Positions 1 to 10,842 are shown, counted from the stretch's first letter. The stretch is 64,000 nucleotides of DNA from Rhineura floridana (GCF_030035675.1 NC_084481.1:227446927-227510926); one strand, 5' to 3'. Notes: generated by a model not told the origin, from the letters alone. Made by a program: numbers and translations.

Positions 1-548
1 TGTAGTTCCTGTGCAGGGTGAGAGCCTGTGCTTTGAACTGAACGAAAGGAGAGAGTCATCAGATGCCTTCAGAGTGAGAGTCTGCAACTGGCAGGATCAT
101 TCAGACCATGGTATTCCTGATCTCTGTGTATGGATGTGAAAGTTGGACAGTGAAAAAAGTGGATAAGAGAAAAATTAACTCATTTGAAATGTGGTGTTGG
201 AGGAGAGCTTTGTGCATACCATGGACTGTGAATAATTGGGTGTTAGAACAAATTAAATCAGAACTATCACTAGAAGCTAAGGTGATGAAACGGAGGTTAT
301 CATACTTTGGACACATAATGAGAAGACATGATTCACTAGAAAAGACAATAATGCTGGGGAAAACAGAAGGGAGTAGAAAAAGAGGAAAGCCAAACAAGAG
401 ATGGATTGATTCCATAAAGGAAGTCACAGACCTGAACTTACAAGATCTGAACAGGGTGATTTACAACAGATGCTATTGGAGGTCACTGATTCATAGGGTC
501 GCCATAAGTCTTAATCAACGTGAAGGCATATAACAACAACAATACATA
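1..548 (+). mobile_element. RTE/BovB-type LINE, 3' end
   Basis: The frame at 108-533 encodes the C-terminal part of an RTE/BovB-like reverse transcriptase. Visible signatures are YGCESWTVKK, FEMWCWRRAL, YFGHIMRR and KRGKPNKRWIDSI, which resemble the BovB C-terminus known from ruminants and squamates. The copy ends in an AAC-repeat tail at about 532-543. The 5' part is missing or lies left of the window. Four similar 3' pieces occur at 15181, 34950, 36003 and 37951. Family assignment is from remembered motifs, not from a search. Confidence 0.85.
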
Positions 549-1139
549 AATGCAGTCCTTTAGCTGAAAAAGTTTCCCCATCCCCACTTAACAACAACCC
601 TATATGACAGGTTATTGTTAATTTATCTGCCCAAGTGGGATCCGCAGTAAAATGTTGTATATTGTCTCTCCCTAACAGGAGTGCAACTATTCAGGGTTCC
701 AGCCAGTCAGTCATAGAATCCCAGAGGAAAGTGCTTAAGCAAGCTAATTCACTCTCCCCCAACATCCTTAGTTTTCCATTTTTAATGTCTGTAATGTGTG
801 TAAATTCTGAGGCTTCTGTGGCTCTTTAAGGTCTGAGCATGTTTGGTCCTCATTGAGCAGTTTCTATGTCCCCTCTGATGTATGTATGTGTGTCTTTTTA
901 AAAAAATATTGTTATGTACTTTTGCAAATCTTGTCATTGCCCTGAGCCTGCTGAAGCCTCCCTCTTGTTTTTCAGTTATTAAGGTCGCCAGGGGGACACA
1001 GAGTTTGCTATTAGAACTGTTGACCTTTGCCCCATGTGGCAAGCCACATGACTGCAGCTTCTGCTCATCACTGCTTCATGTGGCAAGGGGTACTTGAGAT
1101 CTTGTGCAGCTGGTCTTGCTCTTTGGGTCTGACTTTTAT
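549..1139. other. No recognised feature
   Basis: Neither a conserved protein frame nor a repeat shared with the rest of the window was seen here. The short open frames look like chance frames. Confidence 0.5.
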
Positions 1140-1308
1140 TTATTATTATTTATTACTTTATACCCCACCTTTGTTTTCATGATAGAAACCCAAGGCGGCT
1201 TACATATGGTTCCCAGGCGGTCTCCCATCCAGGCACTAACCAGATCTGATCCTGCTTAGCTTCAGCAGGGAGCTGGCCTTACGTGCCTTCAGACCATAGC
1301 CTGGGACT
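1140..1308 (-). repeat. 5S rRNA-like SINE
   Basis: Read on the - strand this contains GCTAAGCAGGATCAGAT, then GGTTAGTGCCTGGATGGGAGACCGCC split across the same stretch, which follows the 3' half of vertebrate 5S rRNA including its internal promoter region. It ends in an L2-like stretch with a TAATAAATAA tail. Related copies lie at 12210 and 54558. It is a SINE, not a 5S gene, since the 5' half of 5S rRNA is poorly kept. Confidence 0.7.
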
Positions 1309-1427
1309 TTTGGTTTGCCCTTTGATTTAGATTGCTCTCCAGCCTGACTCCTAATTCGCGGCTAGCAGAACCCAGTCCATTAGGGCTACTGGAGCACTGC
1401 CCGCAGCTAGCTCCCACACAGAGCTTG

Positions 1428-1538
1428 GAAAAGTTACTTTTTTGAACTACAACTCCCATCAGCCCAATCCAGTGGCCATGCTGGCTGGGGCTGACGGGAG
1501 TTGTAGTTTAAAAAAGTAACTTTTCCAAGCTCTGCTTT
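1428..1538. repeat. Palindromic MITE (AGAGCTTGGAAAAG arms)
   Basis: Near-perfect inverted arms AGAGCTTGGAAAAGTTACTT and its complement enclose a core shared with the ACTACAACTCCCATCAGCCC family. A sister copy with the same arms lies at 52967-53078. No clear target-site duplication was found. Confidence 0.75.
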
Positions 1539-1540
1539 AC

Positions 1541-2665
1541 CTACTTATTGTTTGTTTATTTGATTTATATCCTGCCCTTCCTCCCAGTAGGAGCCCAAGG
1601 CGACAAACAAAAGCACTAAAAACACTCTAAAACATCATAACACAAAATTTGAAATTACAGCACAACATCCTTGAAAACATATTAAAAACAAAACATATTT
1701 AAAAACATCTTTTATTTTAAAAAAGCTTTAAAAACATCTTTTTTAAAAAAGCTTTAAAAACATATTGTTATGGGTCTGGAGGCTGAGATAGATGATTTCT
1801 ATGAGTCCCCTTTCCAGCATCTGATTTGGGACCCTGCACCTGGAGGTGGACTCTGCAGCTGAGAAACCTGCTGTGTCAGTCAGATGAGTCTTCTTTGTTA
1901 GTCTAATAGAGTGGCCAGGTGGGCTAATGGGTCTGTCAAGTGCCCATTAACTAACGAATGGGTCAGGGAGATCCTATTGTTATTGAAAGTCTTCAGGAGA
2001 ACCCCCCCTCCTGGGTCAAAAAGAGAGGCCAGGTACTGAAAACACACAGAGAGGCCGGCTTTAGGATGTCTCCTGTAAGCCTGATGGAAAAGGAAGATCT
2101 ATAGGACTGGTGATGCTTTGAACCCCTCCATCTTAAGCTCAGGTTGGAATGTGTGTAAATAAAAACCAGATTTCCTAAAAGACACCACAGTCTCCATTGA
2201 CCTTATTTCCAAGGAAACCAAACCCTGAGCAAGAGGAGGGACCCCTGGAGATTTCTCACAGCTCTGAGACTGGAGTGGTGCGCCACAATATTAAAAAGCA
2301 ATTCCAACACAGGCGCCGATTGGGATAAGGTCTCTACTTAAAAGGCTTCTTGGAAGAGGAAGGTCTTCAGTAGGCACCGAACAGATAACAGAGATGGCAC
2401 CTGTCTAATATTTAAGGGGAGGGAATTCCAAAGCGTAGGTGCCACTATACTAAAGGTCTGTTTCTTATGTTGTGTGGAACAGACCTCCTGATAAGATGGT
2501 ATCCGTGGGAGGCCCTTACCTGCAGAGCACAGTGATCGACTGGGAATATAAAGGGTACGGTGGTCTTTCAGGTATCCTGGTTCCAAGCTGTATAGGGCTT
2601 TGTACACCAAAACCAGATCCTTGAATTTAGCCCTTACTTCGTTACTTATAACCATTCCAGGGGGT
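1541..2665 (-). mobile_element. L2-type LINE, 3' half, split by a solo LTR
   Basis: On the - strand, 2338-2670 encodes an L2 C-terminus (LVLVYKALYSLEPGYL, FSIVAPTLWNSLP). The AT-rich 3' UTR runs to 1541. The same family occurs at 44240 and 62930, and those copies show that the sequence at 1766-2287 is an insertion: without it the two sides join cleanly. Confidence 0.8.
1766..2287 (+). mobile_element. Solo LTR, 522 bp, inserted in L2
   Basis: The element starts TGTTATGGG and ends GCGCCACA, with the duplicated target ATAT at 1762-1765 and 2288-2291. A polyadenylation signal AATAAA lies at 2158-2163, so the LTR reads on the + strand. The 4-bp duplication fits ERV1-like or some Ty3 elements; the family is not assigned. 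It is younger than the L2 that it splits. No internal region is present, so it is a fossil left by LTR-LTR recombination. Confidence 0.85.
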
Positions 2666-2670
2666 GGCAT

Positions 2671-3236
2671 TGTGTCAGCTTCTTCCTCTTTAGTGTCAGT
2701 GTCGCCTATTGCAAAAACCCCGCCCCTTCACCAGGGATTATCCCTCCTGACTCCCCATGCTTGGTTTAGGAAATCCCCACACAGTGGGATGCTTGCCTCA
2801 GCCTGGGTCAAATAGGCTCTCTGCCCCACAAGCTTCATCCCTTCCACCTTTTGTCCCACCCAGAAGGTGACCACTGGTCTGCCCTGTTAGCACAATAGGA
2901 TGTAGGTACAGGAACTGGACAGGACCTTGATATGGTAGCACACGTGACCAGGCAGACACACAGGAATTTAAATGAACTCAATAACTTTATTAAAATACAG
3001 GATGTTAAATAGTATATGTATAGTCCCTATCTTCCCTACCTGTCCTGCCCCCCTCTAACTAAATATGTATTCCACCCAGCTCACTCCCACAACACAACCT
3101 CCCTCCTTCCATTCCAAATCCTAACAATAAAAAAACCGCAAATGTCAAACCCAACTGTCTTTTATTCAAACCTCCCTTAGAACTGTCACTCACACGCCCC
3201 CTCACACCTGGCAGTCTTACATGGGTCATACTCCCA
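2671..3236 (-). mobile_element. Possible solo LTR
   Basis: A 566-bp stretch begins TGTGTCAGC and ends CTCCCA on the + strand and is flanked by GGCAT at 2666-2670 and 3237-3241. On the - strand an AATAAAG signal lies at about 2985-2991. The boundaries were found by looking for TG...CA with matching 5-bp flanks, so a chance match is possible. Confidence 0.45.
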
Positions 3237-3241
3237 GGCAT

Positions 3242-4767
3242 TCCGTTAACTCCTTCGAACCTGTAACACATTTAATATCACTTCCCAACAAGTGGTTTCT
3301 TCATTGGCACTGGCTTTACCCAGTGCTGATCTTCCACCCTACTAGTCCTCATGAGCACCAGCCACTATTGTTCCCAGCTCCTACTTCACTGCAGCCTATG
3401 ACCCAGCCCAGACATGGAGTGGTATTGTAGGCAGGGAAATGGGAAATAGTGGCTTGCTTAGGCCACTTCTTAGGGAGTTCCTCAATGGATTGAAATTTAA
3501 ACCATTGAGCTCCAAGCTCTGAATGGGGGAATCAGTACAGAACATGAATAAACTCTTGCATACTTCATCCAGAAAGGAAATGAGAATGTTGCAATTATTG
3601 TCCTAAATTACGGGCAGGAGTAGTTATATTAGTATTGCCAAAACATAAGAAAAGCACGAATCTCCTCTGGTATCTGTGAATGGATACATATGAAAGAGAT
3701 TTGCTCTTTGAGAATTTTGTTTCCCTCCCATTAAAAAGGCCATGTACAGACCTGATTTCAAAAGAGTGTCCTTTAGTTCAGAAATCCCCAATCCCAGAAA
3801 ATATTGTGGAAGTTCCTTTTCCAAATTTGCCAGAGTTTGTTAACCATCTCTTTGCTATCTTTGAAAACATTGTAGGATTTTAAAGATTTGCTGGCTGTGG
3901 GACTATAAGATTTGGCAGAAGCTCCACTTTGCAGATGCAATGCTAGTTGTGCCACTGTCGTGACAGGTATGCCTGGAAACATCTGATGTACACTGGCTAG
4001 AATGGGGTGAAATTATGGGCAGGATGTGGGCAAGCACAGGGGAGGAGTACTGAATCCTATACCCCAGGATCGGGAACTTCAGATAAATGCAGCCCTCCAG
4101 GCTAGCTATCTGGCCCTGGTTTCAAGGGCCAACCTTAGGGGTGGGCGAGATGGATGGTTGCCCAGGACACTGAGCTGAGCTGAGGGGGGTGTCAAGCTGA
4201 ACTCAGTGGCTGTGTTGTGTTTTTTTAATGTACTGTCTGCAGTGAGCTAGGGTGGCAAAAAGGAAGTGTCTGTAACCCTTTTTTCAAGGTTCTACAAGTT
4301 GTTTTGGTACCAGCTACAAAAAATTAGCTTTCAAGTACTGTTCTTCTTCAGTTTCCACTTTCATGTCATTTGCAGTAGGTAAACATCAGTGATATACAGC
4401 TTTACTCTGAGGCAACGTTACCAAGCACTTAGCACTTCATACACTATAAACTCTGTAAGCACTATATAAATAATAAAAATTAAGCCATAAGCTGTAAGAA
4501 GTCAGCTGCATACCTTTTTTTTTTAATTTGTAACTTTTTTAAAAAGAAAAAAATGATGGATATTCTAAAAGAAAGAACGATTACCAAAAGATAAGAACTG
4601 CTACAAAACAACAAATATTAAAAGAAAAGCCTGTGATGGTTCTGCTGTGTTGTATAGTGCACGGCCACAGCTTAGAATGTAGCTTTTTAAGCTTTGGCTT
4701 ATGCAAACTGTAGAACAACGGCTGGACACACAGCAGGGTAATGCAGAATCAATCTGCAATGACCTTT
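3242..4767. other. No recognised feature
   Basis: AT-rich non-coding DNA. No conserved protein frame, and no repeat that I could match elsewhere in the window. Confidence 0.5.
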
Positions 4768-4784
4768 TATTTTCAGAATGAAAC

Positions 4785-6927
4785 GACTTCCGGGAAGGGT
4801 GACTTAGCCTGTGCCTGCTTTTGAGACGGGCTCCTGCCTCAAAAGAAGCTTATTCAGATATATCAGTCAGATTTTTTCTTTTTTTGACTGATTAAACTTC
4901 TCCCGGGTAGGGAGAAACGAAGAGATTAACCTCAAAGCCTATTTTTGTTGGGACGACCAGATCTCATTAATTTATGGGACGAGGTCCAGCCGACGAAGGT
5001 GGGACGGATTTTTAACAACAAGCTCTATCTGATAAAGCGAACGTTCATCTTATCTTCTAAGAGAGAACGCACTAACAGGCAAGCACCCTTCTTTCTATAT
5101 TTTTCTTTTACTTGACTTAAATTGTTGCTGTTTAAAAGAGATTTGCCAGATTGATCGGTTTTTGACATCTCACTGGGGAGCCATAACTTCTCTCTGCTAC
5201 TCACTAATTAATAGCTTATCTCTGTTTTTGTTGCAAAAAGCTGTCCTGGATTTGCATTCTAAAGATATACACAGAAGAGGGATTTCTATTCCAGATTTTT
5301 ATTTTGAAGAATATTATATTGTCTGAGACTACTCTCTTTTTGGTCTATTTTATTTTGACGAATCTGTTTCCTGACGACCGCCATTAATTGTTTCGATCCT
5401 GGGAACTGCATTTTGTTTACTTAAGCATGGAGAGATAAGGCTGTCTGCTCTGTTTATACTGTGATGTCACCAAGTTTGGAGTATTAACCCAATTGTTGCT
5501 GAAATAAGAAGTGGTTTTCCTATATTTTTCTTTTAAAATGGCAATTAAGAAAGTGGCTGAGAAGCTGGAAATAACTATGTTTCAGAAAATAATGGATGAG
5601 ATTGAGATAACGAAACAAAACCTGCGACAGGGTTGTAAGGAGCTGAAAATTGAATTGAGTAAAATGAAGCAGGAGATTAAAGATATAGGGGTCCCTGTGA
5701 GAGAGGTGACCCTGGAAGGGGTCCCTGTGAGAGAGGAGACCCCGGAGATTGGAACAAACGTGGAACAGGAAAAAGATTTGGAGTCTATGGACTTTAGAAA
5801 CAAAATCTATTGTTTGGAGACACAGGAGATTAAAGACATAGGGGTCCTTGTGAGAGAGGAGACCCTGGAGACTGGAACAGGGGTCCCTGTGAGAGAGGAG
5901 ACCCTGGAGACTGGAACAGGGGTCCCTGTGAGAGAGGAGATCCCGGAGATTGGAACAAACGTGGAACAGGAACAAGATTTGGAGTCTATGGACTTTAGAA
6001 ATAAAATCTATTGTTTGGAACTCAATGTTATCTCTGAAGAAATTAATGAAGATTCTAGAGATAAAGTTATCAATGGCATGGATAATCTTCTGGACTGGAA
6101 TGATGTGATGGAGCCCAATATAGAGAAAATCTATGGAATTAACTGCAGCCATGTGACAATGGAAAAACTTTCAAGAGATGACCCAGTGTATTTTGAAAAA
6201 AAGAACAGAGATATGATTTTACAGCAGTATTTCAGCAACCTATTCAGAATGGATGGCAAGAAAATATTTGGGATAGAGGTAATTCCCATCAGACTCTTAC
6301 TATATGACTATGGCTTTGACAGCAAGATTATTATGGAATACTGATAATGGAAGATTGGATACTGAAATTACTGGACTTAACAAGACTACTGAAGATGGAA
6401 GATGGAAAATGGAACTAATAGGGATAATAGAACAATGGCTACTGAAATTACTGAACCTAACAGATTCTGATGTGATGGATTAATTGAAATGTTTATTTTG
6501 ACTATGGTTATGACAATAAGATTATCATAATTAGTAATGAGATGGATTAATCGATATGCTTATCTGGAAAAAAAATTGATAGATATATTTCTTAAAGAAT
6601 TGAAACCTCTCTTTGACTTTTTGTGGAAAGAATAAAGTAATGTTTATGAGATTTGATGATTAAGTAAGATAACTACTGGAGGAAAGTGATTTTATAATAT
6701 GACTTAAGAGACAGGATTGTTATATATTATAGACTTATAACTGATTTGATCTTTGACAAATGGGAAGTCAATATTTTACTCTTTATTTTTTATTTTTGTT
6801 TTTTTTTTTTTTCTCTTTTTTTCTTTTTGTTTAACTATTTTTGATTTTGTTTTTTGTCTTTGAATGTTTTATGATTTTGTCTTGTATGTTTTATGAAAAT
6901 CTGAATAAAAATTATTGAAAAAAAAAA
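4785..6927 (+). mobile_element. Full-length ORF1-only L1 derivative (HAL1-like)
   Basis: A 2143-bp element bounded by a perfect 17-bp target-site duplication, TATTTTCAGAATGAAAC, at 4768-4784 and 6928-6944. It has a long 5' UTR starting CGACTTCCGGGAAGG (so the usual L1 5' truncation is absent), one open reading frame (5538-6344), about 580 bp of 3' UTR, an AATAAAA signal at about 6904 and a poly(A) tail ending at 6927. No reverse-transcriptase sequence is present. The structure equals that of mammalian HAL1 (half-L1) elements, which would be moved by the L1 machinery in trans. The link to L1 rests on the poly(A) tail, the long duplication and the ORF1-like protein. Confidence 0.8.
5538..6344 (+). 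CDS. L1 ORF1p-like protein of HAL1-like element
   Basis: An intact 268-residue frame starting at the ATG at 5538 (context AAAATGG). The N-terminal third is highly charged and rich in K, E and L with heptad-like spacing, fitting the coiled coil by which L1 ORF1p trimerises. The middle holds two tandem copies of a long unit (from about 5671 and 5822) built around VREETLE and ending in MDFRNKIYCLE; inside the second unit a short GVPVREETLETGT-type motif is repeated. The C-terminal third (VYFEKKNRDMILQQYF, FRMDGKKIFG, IPIRLLL) resembles the RNA-binding C-terminal domain of ORF1p. L1 ORF1p binds RNA as a nucleic-acid chaperone in cytoplasmic ribonucleoprotein particles. The frame stops before the last part of a normal C-terminal domain. 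Assignment to ORF1p is inference from architecture and weak motif resemblance. Confidence 0.65.
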   Translation: MAIKKVAEKLEITMFQKIMDEIEITKQNLRQGCKELKIELSKMKQEIKDIGVPVREVTLEGVPVREETPEIGTNVEQEKDLESMDFRNKIYCLETQEIKDIGVLVREETLETGTGVPVREETLETGTGVPVREEIPEIGTNVEQEQDLESMDFRNKIYCLELNVISEEINEDSRDKVINGMDNLLDWNDVMEPNIEKIYGINCSHVTMEKLSRDDPVYFEKKNRDMILQQYFSNLFRMDGKKIFGIEVIPIRLLLYDYGFDSKIIMEY

Positions 6928-6944
6928 TATTTTCAGAATGAAAC

Positions 6945-7656
6945 TAGTTTCTCAATAAGTGTTTGCCAGGGGCAAAGAAATACGCAATAGACTGTGTGTG
7001 GACAATATAGAAAAAACAAGCACTCTGTCTCCATTGATTCTAGAACAAAATGTTGTGTGAACGCAGGCTATATCATTGACTGCCCCTGGCAACGGCAGCA
7101 AAACTCACATTTGGACACAAGTTGAATTACATGGTGCAGAGGCGGAGAGGAAGGTTATTTGGGGCTGCCAGATTTGGTGCCTACTGCATGTCCTCCATAA
7201 TTCCTGTATTTGTGTTTTTCTTGTAAGCCGCCTTGAGGGCCTTTTGGCCACAATGCAGGGTATAAATAAATAAATAAAGAATAATAAAGAATAATAATTA
7301 GCACTTCTGACCTTACGTGTGTGCTCAAGAGTAGCAGGGTTAGAAAAGGAAGCCAAAGTATTCCTACCCTCACATCATCCACCTGGAGACTGCATCTGGG
7401 GAGGCACCAGTAATGGGTTACCCAGGACCAGACAGAATGATGTCAAGGGTGTGATCCTGCTCTTGGGCTGCAAGTTGGCTATCAAGAACGTAAGAAGAGC
7501 CCTGATGGATCAGGCCAGTGGATAGAACTTGAACAGAATGTATTTCTAGTTCCACAGTAGCATCCTTTAGCACTGCTTTCCCCACACTTAGGTGGTAGTG
7601 GAATTAAATTAGAGGTTCCACGCAGCATGTTATTAATAGTATGTTTCACATCAGTG
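6945..7656. other. Short repeat fragments only
   Basis: An L2-type 3' end with an AAATAAATAAATAAAG tail lies at about 7195-7290, and a short antisense CR1 3' end (AAGAAGAGCCCTGATGGATC) at about 7488-7520. Nothing else is recognised. Confidence 0.6.
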
Positions 7657-7862
7657 GGGAAGGGCCGTGACTCAGTGGTAGAGCATTTGTCTGGCATGCA
7701 GAAAGTCTCAGGTTCAGTCCCCAGGCATCTCCAGGAAGGACTGGGAATGTCCCATACCTGCAGCCCTGGAGAACCACCGCCTGTCAGAGTACGCAGTACT
7801 GAGCTAGATAGTCGAATGGTCTGGCTCAGTATAAGGCAGCCTCCTGTATTCCCCATGATAAA
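7657..7862 (+). repeat. tRNA-Ala-derived SINE with CR1-like tail
   Basis: The head carries a tRNA-Ala-like A box (GACTCAGTGGTAGAGCAT) and B box (GGTTCAGTCCCC) followed by CAGGCATCTCCAGG. The body and tail (GTACTGAGCTAGATAG, TATAAGGCAGCCTCCTGTAT) resemble the CR1 3' end. At least eight copies are present in the window. It is a SINE, not a tRNA gene. Confidence 0.8.
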
Positions 7863-8465
7863 ATTCTTCTACTATCTTTACTCACCAGTAGGTCAGATTC
7901 AGCAAAGATGCCCGGCAGCTTCAGTTGAAAGTTTATTGCTCCAGGTTCGGCTCATTTTATCGCTTCCTAATAAACCCTGCTAGAGGATTAGTGATCAGGC
8001 TGGAAAATTTGAGAGTAGGATTGGTGAGAAGGCAACTTCTGTACAATTTAATTGTATATACAGGTATGGGGGGAAAGGGAGGGAGTATGCAACACCGACA
8101 GACAGAGCAGCTGTGTAAGATCTGTGCCGAAAGTCATTCCCATCACCTGATCCATTTAACTGGAAATTCTAGGGATGAACCTGAGATCTTCTACGTGCAA
8201 GAGATGCATTCTACTGTTGAGCCATGTCCAAGACCTCAAAACCACATTAATTTTTTAAATGTATTTATTTCATTTATGAATAACTTCCTCTGAAACATCT
8301 CAAAGCAATTTCACATTACAATAAAAACTGAATATATAAAAACAGTTAAAACAATTCCATATATATAAAAAAACAATTTCGAATCCAATGCAGATACTGA
8401 CTGCCTCTTAGAAGGCTTGTTGAAAGAGGACAGTGGGTCAAATATTTATCTACCCCATGCCTTTC
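7863..8465 (-). repeat. Old SINE and L2 fragments
   Basis: About 8105-8240 is a decayed antisense copy of the tRNA-Ala SINE (CCTGAGATCTTCTACGTGCA). About 8245-8440 is a diverged antisense L2 3' UTR (GAAGGCTTGTTGAAAGAGGA). The first 240 bp hold nothing recognised. Confidence 0.55.
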
Positions 8466-8592
8466 GGATCCGCTTCAACAGGTGGGTGGGACACCCATCT
8501 GTCAATCATTTGCTGTCATAATGATGTCAGTTGATTGACATGTGGGTTGTCCCACTACCCTCCTGTCAAAATTAATAACCCACAGGGACAGG
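8466..8592. repeat. Composite palindromic repeat, left part
   Basis: Contains GTCAATCATTTGCTGTCATA and its partial inverted repeat. The copy at about 24270-24570 has this module joined to the one that here lies beyond CR1 copy A (11056-11415). CR1-A therefore appears to have landed inside the repeat. Confidence 0.6.
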
Positions 8593-10842
8593 GGGTTGAT
8601 CCTCAGTGGGGACCGGGACCTGGTGCAAGATGTAAGTGTTGTTGAACCGATTGGGAGCAGTGACCACAGTGCTATTAAATTAAACATACATGTAACTGGC
8701 CAATTGCCAAGAAAATCCAACACGGTCACATTTGACTTCAAAAGAGGAAACTTCACAAAAATGAGGGGATTGGTAAAAAGAAAGCTGAAAAACAAAGTCC
8801 AGAGGGTCACATCACTCGAAAATGCTTGGAAGTTGTTTAAAAACACTATATTAGAAGCTCAACTGGAGTGCATACTGCAGATCAGAAAAGGTACCGCCAG
8901 GGCCAAGAAGATGCCAGCATGGTTAACGAGCAAAGTCAAGGAAGCTCTTAGAGGCAAAAAGTCTTCCTTCAGAAAATGGAAGTCTTGTCCGAATGAAGAA
9001 AATAAAAAAGAACACAAACTCTGGCAAAAGAAATGCAAGAAGACAATAAGGGATGCTAAAAAAGAATTTGAGGAGCACATTGCTAAGAACATAAAAACCA
9101 ACAACAAAAAATTCTATAAATACATTCAAAGCAGGAGACCATCTAGGGAGACAATTGGACCCTTGGATGATAAGGGAGTCAAAGGTGTACTAAAGAACGA
9201 TAAGGAGATTGCAGAGAAGCTAAATGAATTCTTTGCATCTGTCTTCACAGTTGAAGATATAGGGCAGATCCCTGAACCTGAACTAACATTTGCAGGAAGG
9301 GATTCTGAGGAACTGAGACAAATAGTGGTAACGAGAGAGGAAGTTCTAAGCTTAATGGACAATATAAAAACTGACAAATCACCGGGCCCGGATGGCATCC
9401 ACCCGAGAGTTCTCAAAGAACTCAAAGGTGAAATTGCTGATCTGCTAACTAAAATATGTAACTTGTCCCTCGGGTCCTCCTCCGTGCCTGAGGACTGGAA
9501 AGTGGCAAATGTAACGCCAATCTTCAAAAAGGGATCCAGAGGGGATCCTGGAAATTACAGGCCAGTTAGCTTAACTTCTGTCCCTGGAAAACTGGTAGAA
9601 AGTATTATTAAAGCTAGATTAACTAAGCACATAGAAGAACAAGCCTTGCTGAAGCAGAGCCAGCATGGCTTCTGCAAGGGAAAGTCCTGTCTCAGTAACC
9701 TATTAGAATTCTTTGAGAGTGTCAACAAGCATATAGATAGAGGTGATCCAGTGGACACAGTGTACGTAGACTTTCAAAAAGCGTTTGACAAGGTACCTCA
9801 CCAAAGGCTTCTGAGGAAGCTTAGCAGTCATGGAATAAGAGGAGAGGCCCTCTTGTGGATAAGGAATTGGTTAAGAAGCAGAAAGCAGAGAGTAGGAATA
9901 AACGGACAGTTCTCCCAATGGAGGGCTGTAGAAAGTGGAGTCCCTCAAGGATCGGTATTGGGACCTGTACTTTTCAACTTGTTCATTAATGAGCTAGAAT
10001 TAGGAGTGAGCAGTGAAGTGGCCAAGTTTGCTGACGACACTAAATTGTTCAGGGTTGTTAAAACAAAAAGGGATTGCGAAGAGCTCCAAAAAGATCTCTC
10101 CAAACTGAGTGAATGGGCAGAAAAATGGCAAATGCAATTCAATATAAACAAGTGTAAAATTATGCATATTGGAGCAAAAAATCTTAATTTCACATATACG
10201 CTCATGGGGTCTGAACTGGCGGTGACCGACCAGGAGAGAGACCTCGGGGTTGTAGTGGACAGCACGATGAAAATGTCGACCCAGTGTGCGGCAGCTGTGA
10301 AAAAGGCAAATTCCATGCTAGCGATAATTAGGAAAGGTATTGAAAATAAAACAGCCAATATCATAATGCCGTTGTATAAATCTATGGTGCGGCCGCATTT
10401 GGAATACTGTGTACAGTTCTGGTCGCCTCATCTCAGAAAGGATATTATAGAGTTGGAAAAGGTTCAGAAGAGGGCAACCAGAATGATCAAGGGGATGGAG
10501 CGACTCCCTTACGAGGAAAGGTTGCAGCATTTGGGGCTTTTTAGTTTAGAGAAAAGGCGGGTCAGAGGAGACATGATAGAAGTGTATAAAATTATGCATG
10601 GCATTGAGAAAGTGGATAGAGAAAAGTTCTTCTCCCTCTCTCCTAATACTAGAACTCGTGGACATTCAAAGAAGCTGAATGTTGGAAGATTCAGGACAGA
10701 CAAAAGGAAGTACTTCTTTACTCAGCGCATAGTTAAACTATGGAATTTGCTCCCACAAGATGCAGTACTGGCCACCAGCTTGGATGGCTTTAAAAGAAGA
10801 TTAGACAAATTCATGGAGGACAGGGCTATCAATGGCTACTAG
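8542..10842 (+). CDS. CR1 ORF2 fragment: reverse transcriptase
   Basis: An open frame of 766 codons; about the first 17 codons are flanking DNA that happens to be open, and CR1 sequence starts near 8593. Reverse-transcriptase signatures in order: SPGPDGIHPRVLKEL (about 9380), NYRPVSLTSVPGKLVESII (about 9553), VYVDFQKAFDKVPH (about 9760), GVPQGSVLGPVLFNLFIN (about 9939) and the catalytic box FADD within KFADDTKLF at 10027-10038. The frame ends in DKFMEDRAINGY just before the 3' UTR. The enzyme primes reverse transcription of CR1 RNA at nicked target DNA. The endonuclease domain needed for autonomy is missing, so this copy cannot move alone. At the codon where copies B and C carry TAG, this copy has CAG. 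Confidence 0.9.
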   Translation: MGCPTTLLSKLITHRDRGLILSGDRDLVQDVSVVEPIGSSDHSAIKLNIHVTGQLPRKSNTVTFDFKRGNFTKMRGLVKRKLKNKVQRVTSLENAWKLFKNTILEAQLECILQIRKGTARAKKMPAWLTSKVKEALRGKKSSFRKWKSCPNEENKKEHKLWQKKCKKTIRDAKKEFEEHIAKNIKTNNKKFYKYIQSRRPSRETIGPLDDKGVKGVLKNDKEIAEKLNEFFASVFTVEDIGQIPEPELTFAGRDSEELRQIVVTREEVLSLMDNIKTDKSPGPDGIHPRVLKELKGEIADLLTKICNLSLGSSSVPEDWKVANVTPIFKKGSRGDPGNYRPVSLTSVPGKLVESIIKARLTKHIEEQALLKQSQHGFCKGKSCLSNLLEFFESVNKHIDRGDPVDTVYVDFQKAFDKVPHQRLLRKLSSHGIRGEALLWIRNWLRSRKQRVGINGQFSQWRAVESGVPQGSVLGPVLFNLFINELELGVSSEVAKFADDTKLFRVVKTKRDCEELQKDLSKLSEWAEKWQMQFNINKCKIMHIGAKNLNFTYTLMGSELAVTDQERDLGVVVDSTMKMSTQCAAAVKKANSMLAIIRKGIENKTANIIMPLYKSMVRPHLEYCVQFWSPHLRKDIIELEKVQKRATRMIKGMERLPYEERLQHLGLFSLEKRRVRGDMIEVYKIMHGIEKVDREKFFSLSPNTRTRGHSKKLNVGRFRTDKRKYFFTQRIVKLWNLLPQDAVLATSLDGFKRRLDKFMEDRAINGY

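Noticed and set aside
2883-3408. Alternative LTR boundaries (TGTTAGC ... GACCCA with GCCC flanks)
   Set aside because: Only a 4-bp match, ends not complementary; the 2671-3236 alternative with a 5-bp match is better, though still uncertain.
5520-6152. 210-codon - strand frame opposite the ORF1-like gene
   Set aside because: Mirror of the repeats in the + strand coding sequence; no start context or motif of its own.
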